Shown here piece by piece: positions 52,664 through 62,369 of a stretch of 64,000 nt of DNA (positions are counted from its first letter, which is position 1; each line of letters starts with the position of its first letter). The position numbers were made by a program, and so were the translations under genes. The notes beneath the pieces were generated by a model. That model worked only from the letters and a program-made list of their open reading frames with translations. It was not told where the DNA came from and ran no database searches. This DNA is from Thalassospira sp. MCCC 1A01428 (GTDB lineage: Bacteria; Pseudomonadota; Alphaproteobacteria; Rhodospirillales; Thalassospiraceae): positions 40,355 to 104,354 of the forward strand of contig NZ_JFJZ01000014.1 in the NCBI RefSeq assembly GCF_002115825.1, written 5' to 3'.

Positions 52664-53959
52664 CTAGGCGCTGAAAGGGTCGTGAACAAGGATGGTGTCG
52701 TCACGTTCCGGGCTGGTTGAAAGAAGCGCCACCGGTGCCTCGATCAATTCCTCGATACGGCGCACATATTTGATCGCGGTTGCCGGCAAATCGGCCCAGC
52801 TACGCGCGCCCATTGTGGTTTCCGACCAGCCGGGAATGGTTTCATAAACCGGCTTTGCCTTGGCCTGCAAACGCTGGTTAGCAGGCAAATGATCGTAAAT
52901 TTCACCGTCAATGTCATAGGCGGTGCAAATTTTGATCTCGTCAAACCCGTCCAGAACATCAAGTTTGGTCAGGGCGATACCGTGAATACCATTCACCTTA
53001 ACGGACTGGCGCACCAAAGTGGCATCAAACCAGCCACAACGGCGTTTACGCCCGGTAACCACACCAAATTCATGGCCGCGTTCGCCCAAACGGTCGCCAT
53101 CGGCATCAAACAGTTCAGACGGAAACGGTCCCTCGCCGACACGGGTGGTATAGGCCTTGGTAATCCCCAAAACATAACCAACACCCGACGGCCCAACGCC
53201 CGACCCGCCTGCAGCAGAACCGGAGATGGTATTGGACGATGTGACATACGGATATGTGCCGTGGTCGATGTCCAGCATCGTACCCTGTGCACCTTCAAAC
53301 AAAATACGCTTGCCGGCTTCTTTAAACTGATTAAGCGATTTCCAGACGGTGTCGGCAAATGGCAGAATTTTCGGCGCAATTTCTTTGAGCTGCGCCAGTA
53401 ATTCGGCTCCATCCACTTCGGGCTGGCCCAAACCACGCAACAAGGCATTATGGTGGGTCAGAAGGTTATCAACCTTGGCTGCCAGCAATTCTTCATCTGC
53501 CAGATCGCCAACACGAATGGCGCGACGACCAACGCGGTCTTCATATGCCGGGCCGATACCACGACCGGTGGTGCCAATTTTGTTGTTGCCAGTGGCAGCC
53601 GCTTCGCGGGCCTTGTCCAGATTGCCATGCAGCGGCAAAATCAGGCAGGCATTTTCGGCAACACGCAGGTTTTCAGGCGTGATGGTCACACCCTGTTCCT
53701 GAAGACGTGAAATTTCAGCCAGCAAGGCCCATGGGTCAACAACCACACCGTTGCCGATCACCGACAGTTTCTTGTCGCGCACGATACCTGATGGCAACAG
53801 GCTTAATTTATAAACCTTGCCATCAATTACCAGCGTATGACCGGCATTGTGACCACCCTGAAAACGAACGACAACATCGGCACGTTCTGACAGCCAGTCA
53901 ACGATCTTGCCTTTACCTTCGTCCCCCCACTGGGAACCGATCACGGCAACATTGGTCAT
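52664..53959 (-). CDS. purA: Adenylosuccinate synthetase
   Basis: PurA joins IMP and aspartate with GTP to adenylosuccinate, the first committed step to AMP. The 431-residue protein has the P-loop-like [12 protein letters not shown] at 12-23, the GGHNAGHT motif with the catalytic His, [15 protein letters not shown] and the C-terminal GVSxT-type loop [12 protein letters not shown]. It follows hisZ by 51 bases on the same strand. Standard length. Confidence 0.96.
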   Translation of the reverse strand: MTNVAVIGSQWGDEGKGKIVDWLSERADVVVRFQGGHNAGHTLVIDGKVYKLSLLPSGIVRDKKLSVIGNGVVVDPWALLAEISRLQEQGVTITPENLRVAENACLILPLHGNLDKAREAAATGNNKIGTTGRGIGPAYEDRVGRRAIRVGDLADEELLAAKVDNLLTHHNALLRGLGQPEVDGAELLAQLKEIAPKILPFADTVWKSLNQFKEAGKRILFEGAQGTMLDIDHGTYPYVTSSNTISGSAAGGSGVGPSGVGYVLGITKAYTTRVGEGPFPSELFDADGDRLGERGHEFGVVTGRKRRCGWFDATLVRQSVKVNGIHGIALTKLDVLDGFDEIKICTAYDIDGEIYDHLPANQRLQAKAKPVYETIPGWSETTMGARSWADLPATAIKYVRRIEELIEAPVALLSTSPERDDTILVHDPFSA

Positions 53960-54009
53960 CGCAAAACTCCTTGAGCGATAAAAAACAGCTTCACTTCTCC
54001 AGCGAAAGC

Positions 54010-55176
54010 CTACGCGTCCAGCGGTTGAACCCGCCCATCAAGATAAATGAAATCACAGCCCATCCGTGCCGCTTCCTTGCGGGCAGCATCGGCGGTTTTG
54101 GCTTCGGCCGCCCCTTCAAGGGCAGCAATGGTAACATGGCCTTCATGGCGCAATTTACGTGCTTCGCGCTGGGCAACACCCAAGGGCAAATAAACCCGCG
54201 CAGGTGATACCGGTGCATCAAGCCCGCGTAACACCGTATCCATAAATAATGACATACCGGTTGCCGCCTCGCCACTGGCCCCCCCGGCACGATAACGCCC
54301 GCCACGGCCCAGTTCGCCCCGCACATGCTTACCAAAAATGGTAAAGCTGACACCGGTCTGATAGCGGAAACCCGCCATTTCAACCGGGTCAATCGTCAAG
54401 GCGGCATCCAGGTCGGATGCTAAAATACGTTCGGCAACCTCGACCAGACGATGCAAATCTTCCGATGCGCCCAACGGCAATTCAAGCCGTTTCAGGCGCG
54501 GCAATGCGGTACTGGCCGGGCCTGCGGCCTCCAGCAAAGTTACCAGAACATCGGTTACCGGGCCGTTGGCCGCCTTGATTGCGGCAACGTCGCGGCGCTC
54601 CAGCGCTTCGGTCAGTTTTTCGCGATCATCAGGGGAAACCGAAAAGGCTTCAAACAGGCGGGTTGGCAGGGTCGGCAAATTCAAATCAACCGACACATCA
54701 GGCATACCGATATTTTCAAGGGCCTCAAGGGCCAGCAACACAATTTCGGTATCTGCCGCAGCACTGGAAACGCCAATCAGTTCCGCGCCGACCTGGGCAA
54801 ACTGGCGTTCGGGGCGCAACTGCGTCCCCTGAATGCGCAAAACATCCCCGGAATAAGCCAGACGTAACGGACGAGGATCATCTTTTAACCGGGTGGCAGC
54901 AATGCGGCCCACTTGCGGGGTCATATCAGACCGAACACCCATCATCCGGTGCGAAACCGGGTCCATCAGGCGGAAGGTCTGCTTTGCCAATTCGGGCGCC
55001 GCCCCTTCAAGCAGGCTTTCTTCAAATTCAACCAAGGGGGTTTTTACGCGATCATAGCCAGCAAGGGCGAAACTCGCCATCAGCTTTTCGCGGATTTGCG
55101 CCTCTTGGGCAGCAACCACCGGCAGGACATCCTGCAAACCGGCGGGAAGAAGGGCTTTCCTGGCGAGTTCGGTCAT
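54010..55176 (-). CDS. hisZ: ATP phosphoribosyltransferase regulatory subunit HisZ
   Basis: A 388-residue paralogue of histidyl-tRNA synthetase without tRNA-charging function; it activates the short-form HisG and mediates histidine feedback. Class II motifs are seen as [47 protein letters not shown] and [10 protein letters not shown], whereas the anticodon-binding domain is absent. The ATG at 55176 follows GGAAAG; an in-frame earlier start to 55221 is less likely. Presence of HisZ predicts a short HisG elsewhere. It is between serC and purA. Confidence 0.92.
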   Translation of the reverse strand: MTELARKALLPAGLQDVLPVVAAQEAQIREKLMASFALAGYDRVKTPLVEFEESLLEGAAPELAKQTFRLMDPVSHRMMGVRSDMTPQVGRIAATRLKDDPRPLRLAYSGDVLRIQGTQLRPERQFAQVGAELIGVSSAAADTEIVLLALEALENIGMPDVSVDLNLPTLPTRLFEAFSVSPDDREKLTEALERRDVAAIKAANGPVTDVLVTLLEAAGPASTALPRLKRLELPLGASEDLHRLVEVAERILASDLDAALTIDPVEMAGFRYQTGVSFTIFGKHVRGELGRGGRYRAGGASGEAATGMSLFMDTVLRGLDAPVSPARVYLPLGVAQREARKLRHEGHVTIAALEGAAEAKTADAARKEAARMGCDFIYLDGRVQPLDA

Positions 55177-55332
55177 ATTTTCAGACTTTCCGGACTGTGC
55201 GTGCAAATTCGGGCAAGGCATCTGGTTCGCATGCGCCTTGCTCTGTGCATCCGGTAGCGGTTACTACCGTGTTGTGACGCACAGGGCAACGGGAAAACCC
55301 GAAAAACGCAAATAATATCTTGGGCGCTATCG

Positions 55333-56514
55333 TCAGCCTTGCTTGATTTCAGCTTTGGCAACGCCATATGCCCAATCAAGCCACGGCAACAACGCCTTGA
55401 TATCGCTGGATTCTACTGTCGCACCACCCCAAATTCGCAATCCGGGAGGTGCATCGCGGTAGCCATTAATATCATAGGCCACTTTTTCAGCATCCAGCAG
55501 TTGCGAAATCCGTTTTGGCAATAACGCCTGAATTTTTGCGTCCTGTTCCAATGCCCACGGATCGACAATTTTAATGCACATCGATGTATTCGACGCCGTT
55601 TCCGGCTTGTCGGCCAAATCGGCCGCCCAGTCGCTTTGTACCAGCCATTCATCAAGCAAACGGCGATTTTCGCGGGTCCGTTCCAGCAAACCTTCCAGAC
55701 CGCCAACATCCTGCGCCCACTTCAAGGCATCAATGGCATCTTCAACCACCAGCATCGACGGGGTATTGATGGTTTCACCCCGGAAAATACCGTCAATCAG
55801 CTTGCCGCCCTTGATCATGCGGAAGATTTTCGGCATCGGCCAGGCCGGAACATGACTTTCAAGGCGTTCAACCGCCCGCGGGCTTAAAATAATCACCCCA
55901 TGGCCACCCTCGCCACCCAGCACTTTTTGCCAGCTATAGGTCACAACGTCGAGCTTGTCCCACGGCAGTTCCATGGCAAAAATCGCCGATGTCGCGTCAC
56001 AAAAGGTCAGGCCTTTGCGGTCGGCGGCAATCCAGTCACCATTGGGCACGCGCACACCGGCTGTCGTCCCGTTCCAGGTAAAAACCACGTCGCGGTCAAA
56101 ATCAACCTGGCCCAGATCCGGCAGCTTGCCGTAATCGGCCTCAAGCACGCGGACATCCTCAAGTTTCAGCTGCTTTACAACATCCGTCACCCAGGTCGAA
56201 CCAAAGCTTTCCCACGCCAGCATATCCACGCCGCGCGCGCCCAGCATCGACCATAATGCCATTTCCACCGCCCCGGTATCGGATGCGGGCACAACCCCCA
56301 CCAAATAACCTTCGGGCAGGTTCAAAAGGTCGTGTGTGCGGTCAATCGCTTCTTCCAGGCGGGATTTGCCCAATGGAGACCGATGCGAACGCCCCAGAAC
56401 CTCGGTTTCAAGCGCATCTGCGGACCAACCGGGGCGTTTTTTACACGGACCCGACGAAAAATTAGGGCTGGCAGGGCGATTGGCGGGCTTGGGAAAATTG
56501 GCAATATCGACCAT
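55333..56514 (-). CDS. serC: Phosphoserine aminotransferase
   Basis: SerC converts 3-phosphohydroxypyruvate and glutamate to phosphoserine, the second step of serine synthesis. The 393-residue alphaproteobacterial-type enzyme has the PLP-binding Lys in [15 protein letters not shown], the phosphate-binding [11 protein letters not shown] segment near the N-terminal third and [11 protein letters not shown] later. The start at 56514 has AGGA eight bases upstream; an in-frame ATG at 56550 is less likely. The usual companion serA is not adjacent: hisZ follows after 156 bases. A hairpin with a T run lies in its leader. Confidence 0.93.
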   Translation of the reverse strand: MVDIANFPKPANRPASPNFSSGPCKKRPGWSADALETEVLGRSHRSPLGKSRLEEAIDRTHDLLNLPEGYLVGVVPASDTGAVEMALWSMLGARGVDMLAWESFGSTWVTDVVKQLKLEDVRVLEADYGKLPDLGQVDFDRDVVFTWNGTTAGVRVPNGDWIAADRKGLTFCDATSAIFAMELPWDKLDVVTYSWQKVLGGEGGHGVIILSPRAVERLESHVPAWPMPKIFRMIKGGKLIDGIFRGETINTPSMLVVEDAIDALKWAQDVGGLEGLLERTRENRRLLDEWLVQSDWAADLADKPETASNTSMCIKIVDPWALEQDAKIQALLPKRISQLLDAEKVAYDINGYRDAPPGLRIWGGATVESSDIKALLPWLDWAYGVAKAEIKQG

Positions 56515-56536
56515 GGGGCTGTTCCTGATCAGACGG

Positions 56537-56576
56537 AAAAAACACCGCAATACCGGTTATTCCGGCAATTTCACGG
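56537..56576 (-). promoter_or_regulatory. Terminator-like hairpin in the serC leader
   Basis: On the minus strand a 32-base hairpin (56576-56545) with three short helices (CCG/CGG, AAT/ATT, CCGG/CCGG) is followed by TG and six T, ending 22 bases before the serC ATG. A serC RNA motif is known upstream of serC genes in alphaproteobacteria; I cannot tell from memory if this matches its consensus. It could be an attenuator. Confidence 0.4.
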
Positions 56577-56699
56577 CACATTCACAAAAACGAAGCGCGA
56601 TCCTATTGCCTTGATTGCAAAAGTCAAACGCGTTCAATGCAAGGGTTAATGCCGATTTGGGTATGCCCGCCCCCAAAACCGGTTTCAGCCCGAACACCG

Positions 56700-56738
56700 C
56701 AAAAGCCGGCCTGAAGGCACTTCTTCAAACCGGCTTTC
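56700..56738 (-). terminator. Terminator of the NmrA-type reductase gene
   Basis: AAAGCCGG at 56702-56709 and CCGGCTTT at 56730-56737 form an 8-bp stem, with an inner GAAG/CTTC helix. On the minus strand TTTT follows. It lies about 85 bases past the stop at 56821. Confidence 0.65.
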
Positions 56739-56820
56739 GATTTTAAAACATTAACCAGGACATTTGTTCGTCAAGGAAATGCCCCAACAAGGCAAAATTC
56801 ACCCTCACAAACAGCACATG

Positions 56821-57762
56821 CTATCTGTTGGCCAACCGTTGGCGAAGCCAGCCTTTTACGTCTACCGTTTCAATATTGTTAGCAGCATTAAAAGTTTCGG
56901 ACTTCGGCCAATGCATACCGTCACTTTGGGCAAATGCGGCACGGTATTTTGCCATGGTGTCCTCTGGCTGCCCTTCAAGATGTTTCGCCAGAATTGAATG
57001 CGTCCATTCTTCCCTGGTAAAAGTCTCGCCTGTAACTTCTTCGACGATGTCAGCCAGTTGACCGTAGGAAAGCGTATCCCCCGCCACAAACACCACTTCG
57101 TCGACAAACCTTGGTTCGGCGAGAATTATTTCTGTGGTTAACAACCCAATATCTTCCGGCGTTGTCACCGTAACCCTCGAATCCCAGCTCCCCAGCCCAT
57201 GAATGGTTTTCCGCTCAAGGTTTACAACATCGAAGGCTGGCTCGAACAAAAAGCTGGTGAACATGCCGGTTGAAACAATGACCCATTCGGTCTTGTTTTG
57301 CGCCCGCAAAAGCAACCGCACATCATATTGTTCATCAAAAACATCCTGATGGCTTCCATGGCCCACAATGTCGTAATCAACACCAAACTGCCATGGAAAA
57401 TACCGCGAAACGCCCGCATCCAGGGCCGCATTGGTGATCTTTAGCTGGGTTCCCTTACCGGCAACGAACCCCGTACAACTTACAACCGTATGGAAAGGGC
57501 GAAAGAGGTCGGCCAGTTCGCCCGTTGATGTTTTCCCCAGATCAAAGCCCACGACCGTTGCCCCAAGTCCCTTCAGCTCGCGGACAAGCGCGATATCTGC
57601 CGCATTTTCCGACTGAAGACTTGAGGGTGCAATAACAACCGTAAGCGGATTAAGCGCCGGGTCCAGCCGGGGGGCAAGTTCGCGCAAAACAGCAAGGCCA
57701 AGTTGACCCGCCCCCAAAACCAACACAGGCAACACCGAATTGGAAGAGATAGCATCAGGCAT
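56821..57762 (-). CDS. NmrA-like NAD(P)-binding protein (aromatic/isoflavone reductase type)
   Basis: A 313-residue atypical SDR with the Rossmann motif VLGAGQLGLAVLREL near residue 15 and FFPWQFGVDY-like region SRYFPWQFGVDYDIVGHGSH in the middle, as in NmrA, isoflavone and phenylcoumaran reductase-like proteins. A substrate-domain region EEVTGETFTREEWTHSILAK follows. The ATG at 57762 has AAGGA six bases upstream. It is divergent from a LysR gene that probably controls it. It could be an NADPH-dependent reductase or an NADP-sensing regulator; the substrate is unknown. Confidence 0.8.
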   Translation of the reverse strand: MPDAISSNSVLPVLVLGAGQLGLAVLRELAPRLDPALNPLTVVIAPSSLQSENAADIALVRELKGLGATVVGFDLGKTSTGELADLFRPFHTVVSCTGFVAGKGTQLKITNAALDAGVSRYFPWQFGVDYDIVGHGSHQDVFDEQYDVRLLLRAQNKTEWVIVSTGMFTSFLFEPAFDVVNLERKTIHGLGSWDSRVTVTTPEDIGLLTTEIILAEPRFVDEVVFVAGDTLSYGQLADIVEEVTGETFTREEWTHSILAKHLEGQPEDTMAKYRAAFAQSDGMHWPKSETFNAANNIETVDVKGWLRQRLANR

Positions 57763-57763
57763 G

Positions 57764-57969
57764 ATTATTCCTTTGTTAGAAACATGGGAACGCCGGTATA
57801 TGGCGTCCGTTGATGCGGAATAATCAGCCCAAACACCCCTCACAAACCATAATCGATTTCGAGTTTTTCTATTAGCAAAAATGGAATAATAAACCTAAAA
57901 TCCAGCATCCAGTGCGAGATATCTGATCAAAATTGTACACATTTTAACCGTCGATACTTTTATTATTCC
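57764..57969. promoter_or_regulatory. Four octamer repeats in the divergent lysR/reductase spacer
   Basis: GGAATAAT or its complement occurs at 57764-57771 (inverted), 57817-57824, 57883-57890 and 57962-57969 (inverted). The last two are part of a 13-bp perfect inverted repeat (57881-57893 and 57959-57971) with a 65-base gap. The region lies between the start codons of the reductase (57762) and LysR (58081) and probably contains LysR binding sites. The rest of the 318-base spacer holds no supported gene. Confidence 0.5.
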
Positions 57970-58080
57970 ATAAACACCAATTGTTTGCGACGAGATGTGC
58001 GCTCCCGCTGTCGCGCAACATCGCAAGACAGCGTTAACCAACAACGAATGGGGATTTGTTCATATCCCCAGGAGGTCGTC

Positions 58081-58977
58081 ATGGATCGATTAAAAGCGAT
58101 GCAGGTGTTTATCAGGGTGGTCGACGCCGAAGGATTTGGCAAAGCCGCCGAAACACTCTCATTGCCCCCCTCTACGGTTACCCGAGCCATAAAGGAACTG
58201 GAAAGCAGCCTTGGCGTTCAGCTTCTCCTGCGCACAACCCGGCAAATCAGCCTTACGGCTGATGGCACAGCCTATTACGAGGCATGCCATCGCATTCTGG
58301 CCGAGATCGATGATGTCGAGGCATCCTTTCCCGGCCATGGTAAAACGATAAACGGTACATTACGGGTCGATGCCCCGGCCTCGATCACGCGTCATTTTAT
58401 ATTGCCCAAAATCAAAAACTTTATGGCCCGTTATCCCGATGTAAGGCTCAACCTGACGACCAGTGACCAAATTGCAGATTTGATAAAAACCGGGATCGAT
58501 TGCGTTATTCGCACCGGCACCCCCGCAGATACAACCAGCCTCGTCATCCGCAAGATCGGAGACTTCAAGTGGACCATTTGCGGGTCCCCCGACTATTTTA
58601 AACAATATGGCTATCCACAATCGCCTGGCGACCTGCAACACCATCGCAAAATAGGGTATTTATCAAGCAGAACCGGACGCCCGACGGACTGGACGTTCGA
58701 GATCGAGGGACGACCTGTAACCATGCGTGCCTCTGACACACCACGGGTCAATGATACCGAATCCTATTTGACGTGTGGTATCGAGGGACTGGGCCTGATC
58801 CGTGCTGCCAGTTATGTTGTACAGTCAGCAATAAAAGACGGGAACCTGCAAGAAGTCCTACCGACTTTTCACGGGCCGCGCGAAACAATATCAATCATGT
58901 ATCCGCGCAACAGGCATCTTTCGCCCACGGTGCGGGCATTTATTGACTGGTGCGTCGAAAGTTTCCCAAAATCATAG
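58081..58977 (+). CDS. LysR-family transcriptional regulator
   Basis: A 298-residue LTTR. The helix-turn-helix is in residues 1-60 (MQVFIRVVDAEGFGKAAETL, PPSTVTRAIKELESSLGVQL and the wing LLRTTRQISLTADG). The effector-binding domain follows from about 90 (LRVDAPASITRHFILPKIKN). AGGAGG precedes the ATG at 58081. It is divergent from the NmrA-type reductase and probably activates that gene in response to an unknown ligand, as usual for LTTRs. A bidirectional terminator follows. Confidence 0.92.
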   Translation: MDRLKAMQVFIRVVDAEGFGKAAETLSLPPSTVTRAIKELESSLGVQLLLRTTRQISLTADGTAYYEACHRILAEIDDVEASFPGHGKTINGTLRVDAPASITRHFILPKIKNFMARYPDVRLNLTTSDQIADLIKTGIDCVIRTGTPADTTSLVIRKIGDFKWTICGSPDYFKQYGYPQSPGDLQHHRKIGYLSSRTGRPTDWTFEIEGRPVTMRASDTPRVNDTESYLTCGIEGLGLIRAASYVVQSAIKDGNLQEVLPTFHGPRETISIMYPRNRHLSPTVRAFIDWCVESFPKS

Positions 58978-59027
58978 GCAACTGCATTCCTAAAGCGGAT
59001 ATGCAAAAATTAGCCCCGCCCTGAAAA

Positions 59028-59063
59028 AAAGCCCCGATGATCGGCTGTGATCATCGGGGCTTT
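59028..59063. terminator. Bidirectional terminator between lysR and SLC13 genes
   Basis: A 15-bp perfect stem (59028-59042 and 59049-59063) with a six-base loop and A/T-rich feet lies between the convergent stops at 58977 and 59091. Confidence 0.9.
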
Positions 59064-59090
59064 GTATGCGCTAAAAGAAGGGCCCAAAGG

Positions 59091-60962
59091 CTACATTGAA
59101 AGCCCGTAATACCACGGCGCAAAGAGGCTAAACACAATCCACAACAAAAAGATCAGCGGCGTGCCGGACTTGAGAAAGTCGATAAAACGGTAATGCCCGG
59201 GGCCCATCACCAAAAGGTTGGTTTGATAGCCGACAGGCGATGCAAACGAACAGTTGGCCGCCATCACCACCGCAATCGCAAAAACATGCGGCGGCACATC
59301 AAGCTGTTGTGCCATACCAATGCCAATCGGGGTAAACAGCACCGCACAGGCATTGTTGGATAAAACGTTGGTAAACAAGGCAACCATCAGAAAAAACACC
59401 GACAGAATAACCGGTGCCGGGGCCCCATGCAGCGCAGAAAGCAAAACATCCGCAACAAAGGACGCACCACCGGTTATTTGCAGGGCGTTGCCCAGTGCCA
59501 GTGCCGCAGCCACCAGCAATACAATTTTGCGGTCTATCGCCCGCGATGCCTGGCGCATATTCAGCGCACCTGATGCAATCATCAACCCGGCACCAATGAA
59601 GCTTGATATCATGATCGGCACTAACCCGGTCGCCGCCAGTGCGATAACACCCAGGAAAATAAAGGCCGCCCGACGCGCATGAAACGGCCGCGGCAAGGCC
59701 CGGGTTGACCATTCCAGCAGCACCACATCACGGATGGTGCGCAATGCCTCGACATCCTCGGATCGGCCCTGCACCAGCAACACATCCCCGGCCTCAAGCC
59801 GGATTTCCGTCATCTGCGTGCGGATCATACGGGACCGTCGCTGAATGCCCAATACAAGGCATTTATACTGATAGCGAAAACCGATCTGTTCGAGGTTAAA
59901 CCCGATAAGGCGCGACCCTGGCGGCAACATAACCTCGGCCAGAAGCTGTGTTGTTTTATTTTCGTCACTCGTGCTGCCATCATGCACAGCGGCGGCTTCG
60001 GCATGGATCAGGCCGGGATCTTTTTGCAGGGCTTCGGTCAATGCCTTGCGGGTTGCAGCCACCACCAGCACGTCGCCGGGCTGAATTTCCAGATGTTCAT
60101 CAAACGGTGGCAAATCGGCATGTTCACGCCGGACAATCATTTGAATGGTAACATTGGGCAGGTTTTTAAAAAATCCGGCAACCGGCTTGGTCCCGATCAT
60201 TTTTGATGCCGGACCAACGGTAATCTGGGCAATAAACTGTTTGCCACTTCCGTCCGGTTTTGTCAGGCGGCTGCTCATGGATGCAAGGGCAGGCAACAAA
60301 CGGGGCGCCACCAGCAACACATAGAAAAAGCCTGAAAACGCCAGAACGCAACCAACCACTGTAAATTCAAAAAATTCCAGCGGTTCCATGCCCAGTTCAA
60401 TCAATGAACTTGAAACCAGAAGGTTGGTCGAGGACCCGATAAGGGTGGTCATACCGCCGAGAATGGCAGCAAAAGACAGTGGAATCATCAATGAGCTTGG
60501 CGATCGCTGAATGCGTTCGGCCAATGCCTGAATGATCGGAATAAAAATAACCACCACCGGCGTATTGTTCAAAAACGCCGACAGCAACATCACCACAAAC
60601 AGGCCAACAAAAATCGCCAGCGAGGCGTTTTTACCGCCATGTTCCGTGATCAAACCGGCAATGTAACTGACCCCGCCGGTCAGAACCATGCCCTGCCCCA
60701 CAACCAGCAACGCCAGAACGGTTAACAGGGCCGGGTTGGCAAAGCCCGACATCAAAGTGTCCGGCCCCAGCAGGTTATTGCCCTCGCCATCGTTCAGCGG
60801 GACGATATTAAAAAACAGCAACAACACCGCAATGATCGCCATTGACGTCATTTCAAGCGAGATGCGTTCCCATCCGTAAAGCACGAGCGAACCAGCGACC
60901 AGCGCAAGCACAACCCACATCTGCAACGGTGTCGCACTGTTTGCGACGACATTGTCTAGCAC
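59091..60962 (-). CDS. SLC13/DASS-type anion transporter with RCK-C domains
   Basis: A 623-residue inner-membrane transporter. Two sets of hydrophobic segments (about 10-220 and 430-620) flank two TrkA-C/RCK-C ligand-sensing domains at roughly 230-400 (FLNLPNVTIQMIVRRE-like strand, IQPGDVLVVAATRK and LEAGDVLLVQGRSED). SLC13 helical hairpins show as SAFLNNTPVVVIFIPIIQAL and TNVLSNNACAVLFTPIGIG, with GSSTNLLVSS and YQTNLLVMGPG carrying the sodium and carboxylate motif Ser-Asn-Thr variants. The GTG at 60962 with AGGGG nine bases upstream is preferred; a TTG at 60983 would add seven residues. Transports dicarboxylates or sulfate; which one is unknown. Confidence 0.87.
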   Translation of the reverse strand: MLDNVVANSATPLQMWVVLALVAGSLVLYGWERISLEMTSMAIIAVLLLFFNIVPLNDGEGNNLLGPDTLMSGFANPALLTVLALLVVGQGMVLTGGVSYIAGLITEHGGKNASLAIFVGLFVVMLLSAFLNNTPVVVIFIPIIQALAERIQRSPSSLMIPLSFAAILGGMTTLIGSSTNLLVSSSLIELGMEPLEFFEFTVVGCVLAFSGFFYVLLVAPRLLPALASMSSRLTKPDGSGKQFIAQITVGPASKMIGTKPVAGFFKNLPNVTIQMIVRREHADLPPFDEHLEIQPGDVLVVAATRKALTEALQKDPGLIHAEAAAVHDGSTSDENKTTQLLAEVMLPPGSRLIGFNLEQIGFRYQYKCLVLGIQRRSRMIRTQMTEIRLEAGDVLLVQGRSEDVEALRTIRDVVLLEWSTRALPRPFHARRAAFIFLGVIALAATGLVPIMISSFIGAGLMIASGALNMRQASRAIDRKIVLLVAAALALGNALQITGGASFVADVLLSALHGAPAPVILSVFFLMVALFTNVLSNNACAVLFTPIGIGMAQQLDVPPHVFAIAVVMAANCSFASPVGYQTNLLVMGPGHYRFIDFLKSGTPLIFLLWIVFSLFAPWYYGLSM

Positions 60963-61138
60963 GTTGAATTTCCCCTGTCGCAAATGCCTTATACATCCCG
61001 CAATGCGGGCCGATATCCTGCAAAACCAAAGATATCATGCATGTTATTTCTATTACTTAGCCGAAAGCCCCGCCATGCGGTCAATAAAAATCGCGTACGC
61101 ACTATTGGGCAAGACGTTCAACATATCATTTTGCGCGT

Positions 61139-61181
61139 AAAAAAACGCCCTGACAATTGCATTTGCAACCCGGTCAGAGCG
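61139..61181 (-). terminator. Terminator of the lysR gene at 61213
   Basis: CGCTCTGAC and GTCAGGGCG form a 9-bp stem with one wobble; on the minus strand it is followed by seven T. It is about 32 bases past the stop at 61213. Confidence 0.78.
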
Positions 61182-61212
61182 CCTTAAAAATAACCCGCTT
61201 CACCTAAAACGA

Positions 61213-62238
61213 TCAGGCCGAAACCAGTTTTTTAACATCCGCAGGTGCCTGATTGTTCATCACACCATCCTCAATCGCACCTTCACGACAAATATAATGC
61301 GGGCACAGCCGTTCAAGGGCTTCGTCACATTCCCACAGGGTGCGTTCCCGTGCCCGGTCGGTCAAATGATCGATCAGGGCACGTACAGCCGGCGGCAAAC
61401 CACGCCGCGCCTTAAACAGAATGTGCACAATGCCGCCCACAGCCCGCCATTCCGGCAATACCTGCACAAGCCGGCCCGCCTGAATGGCGTGGTGGGTGCT
61501 AAAACGCGGCAAAAGCGCAATGCCCTGCCCGCGCAATGCACATTGGCGAATCATGGAAATATCGCTGGTCGATAAACACGGCGCAATATCAAGCATCCGC
61601 GTGTCGTCATTTGGGCCAACAAGCTGCCAGCGAATGGTCTCGGCATCCTCGCCTTTGATGCTAAGGGTCGGAAAACGGTTAATGTCATCAACCGAAAAAC
61701 CCGGCCCCAGTTTTTCCATCAAGGTCGGGCTGGCCACCATAATGGCGTCAGCAAGCCCCAGAGTTTTAACAATTAACGTCGCATCGCTATCAAGCGAATC
61801 GCGCACCCGAAACGCCACATCCACCCGATCTTCGATCAAATCCACCCGGCGGTTGGTTGCCATGATCCGCAATTGAACCTTGGGGAATTTTTCGCTGAAA
61901 TCGGCCAAAACTTCGGCAAGGGCAGTTTCAAGCATTGCGGGCGGCACACTGATGCGCACAACGCCTTGCTCAACACCTTTTGCTTCCGCCACAATGGCTT
62001 CGGCTTCCTCGGCTTCGTTCAAAATATTGGCACAGCGATCATAGAAAGCCTGGCCCAGTTCAGTCACCCGAAAGCGGCGACTTGATCTTTCGATTAACTT
62101 GACACCAAGCCGGTCTTCAAGTTGAGCTACCCGCCGGCTAAGTTTCGATTTTGGCTGATTAAGTGACCGGCCTGCCGGTGCAAATCCACCATGCGACACA
62201 ACCTGCGCAAAGTAAAAAAGATCGTTTAAATCCTGCAT
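61213..62238 (-). CDS. LysR-family transcriptional regulator (divergent to SDR genes)
   Basis: A 341-residue LTTR. The DNA-binding domain is at 1-60 (DLFYFAQVVSHGGFAPAGRS, LNQPKSKLSRRVAQLEDRLG and the wing ERSSRRFRVTELG); the effector domain follows with VRISVPPAMLETALAEVLAD. It is about 40 residues longer than most LTTRs at the C-terminus (CPHYICREGAIEDGVMNNQA). The ATG at 62238 has GAGG six bases upstream. It is divergent from the SDR-like gene at 62370; the 18-base palindromic site at 62252 lies between them. Confidence 0.9.
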   Translation of the reverse strand: MQDLNDLFYFAQVVSHGGFAPAGRSLNQPKSKLSRRVAQLEDRLGVKLIERSSRRFRVTELGQAFYDRCANILNEAEEAEAIVAEAKGVEQGVVRISVPPAMLETALAEVLADFSEKFPKVQLRIMATNRRVDLIEDRVDVAFRVRDSLDSDATLIVKTLGLADAIMVASPTLMEKLGPGFSVDDINRFPTLSIKGEDAETIRWQLVGPNDDTRMLDIAPCLSTSDISMIRQCALRGQGIALLPRFSTHHAIQAGRLVQVLPEWRAVGGIVHILFKARRGLPPAVRALIDHLTDRARERTLWECDEALERLCPHYICREGAIEDGVMNNQAPADVKKLVSA

Positions 62239-62251
62239 GACCGACCTCATT

Positions 62252-62269
62252 GTTCCATATAATGAACGC
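62252..62269. promoter_or_regulatory. LysR operator-like site, copy 1
   Basis: The sequence GTTC-8-GAACGC at 62252-62269 is an interrupted palindrome with T-N11-A symmetry and is 16/18 identical to the site at 63138-63155. It lies 14 bases from the lysR start and 100 bases before the first SDR-like gene. Confidence 0.6.
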
Positions 62270-62369
62270 AGAGTGCCGCAAAAAGGGACTTTTGTCTATA
62301 TCTTACAAATCCTAAATTCTGTTGCATCGTCGACAAATCGGTTCTTTCCCACATTCCACCGGAGCCTCC

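Noticed and set aside
55252..55269. 6-bp hairpin between serC and hisZ as a terminator
   Set aside because: Short stem with no T run on either strand.
54579..55277. 232-codon plus-strand frame opposite hisZ
   Set aside because: Antisense to hisZ, whose class II synthetase motifs are unambiguous.
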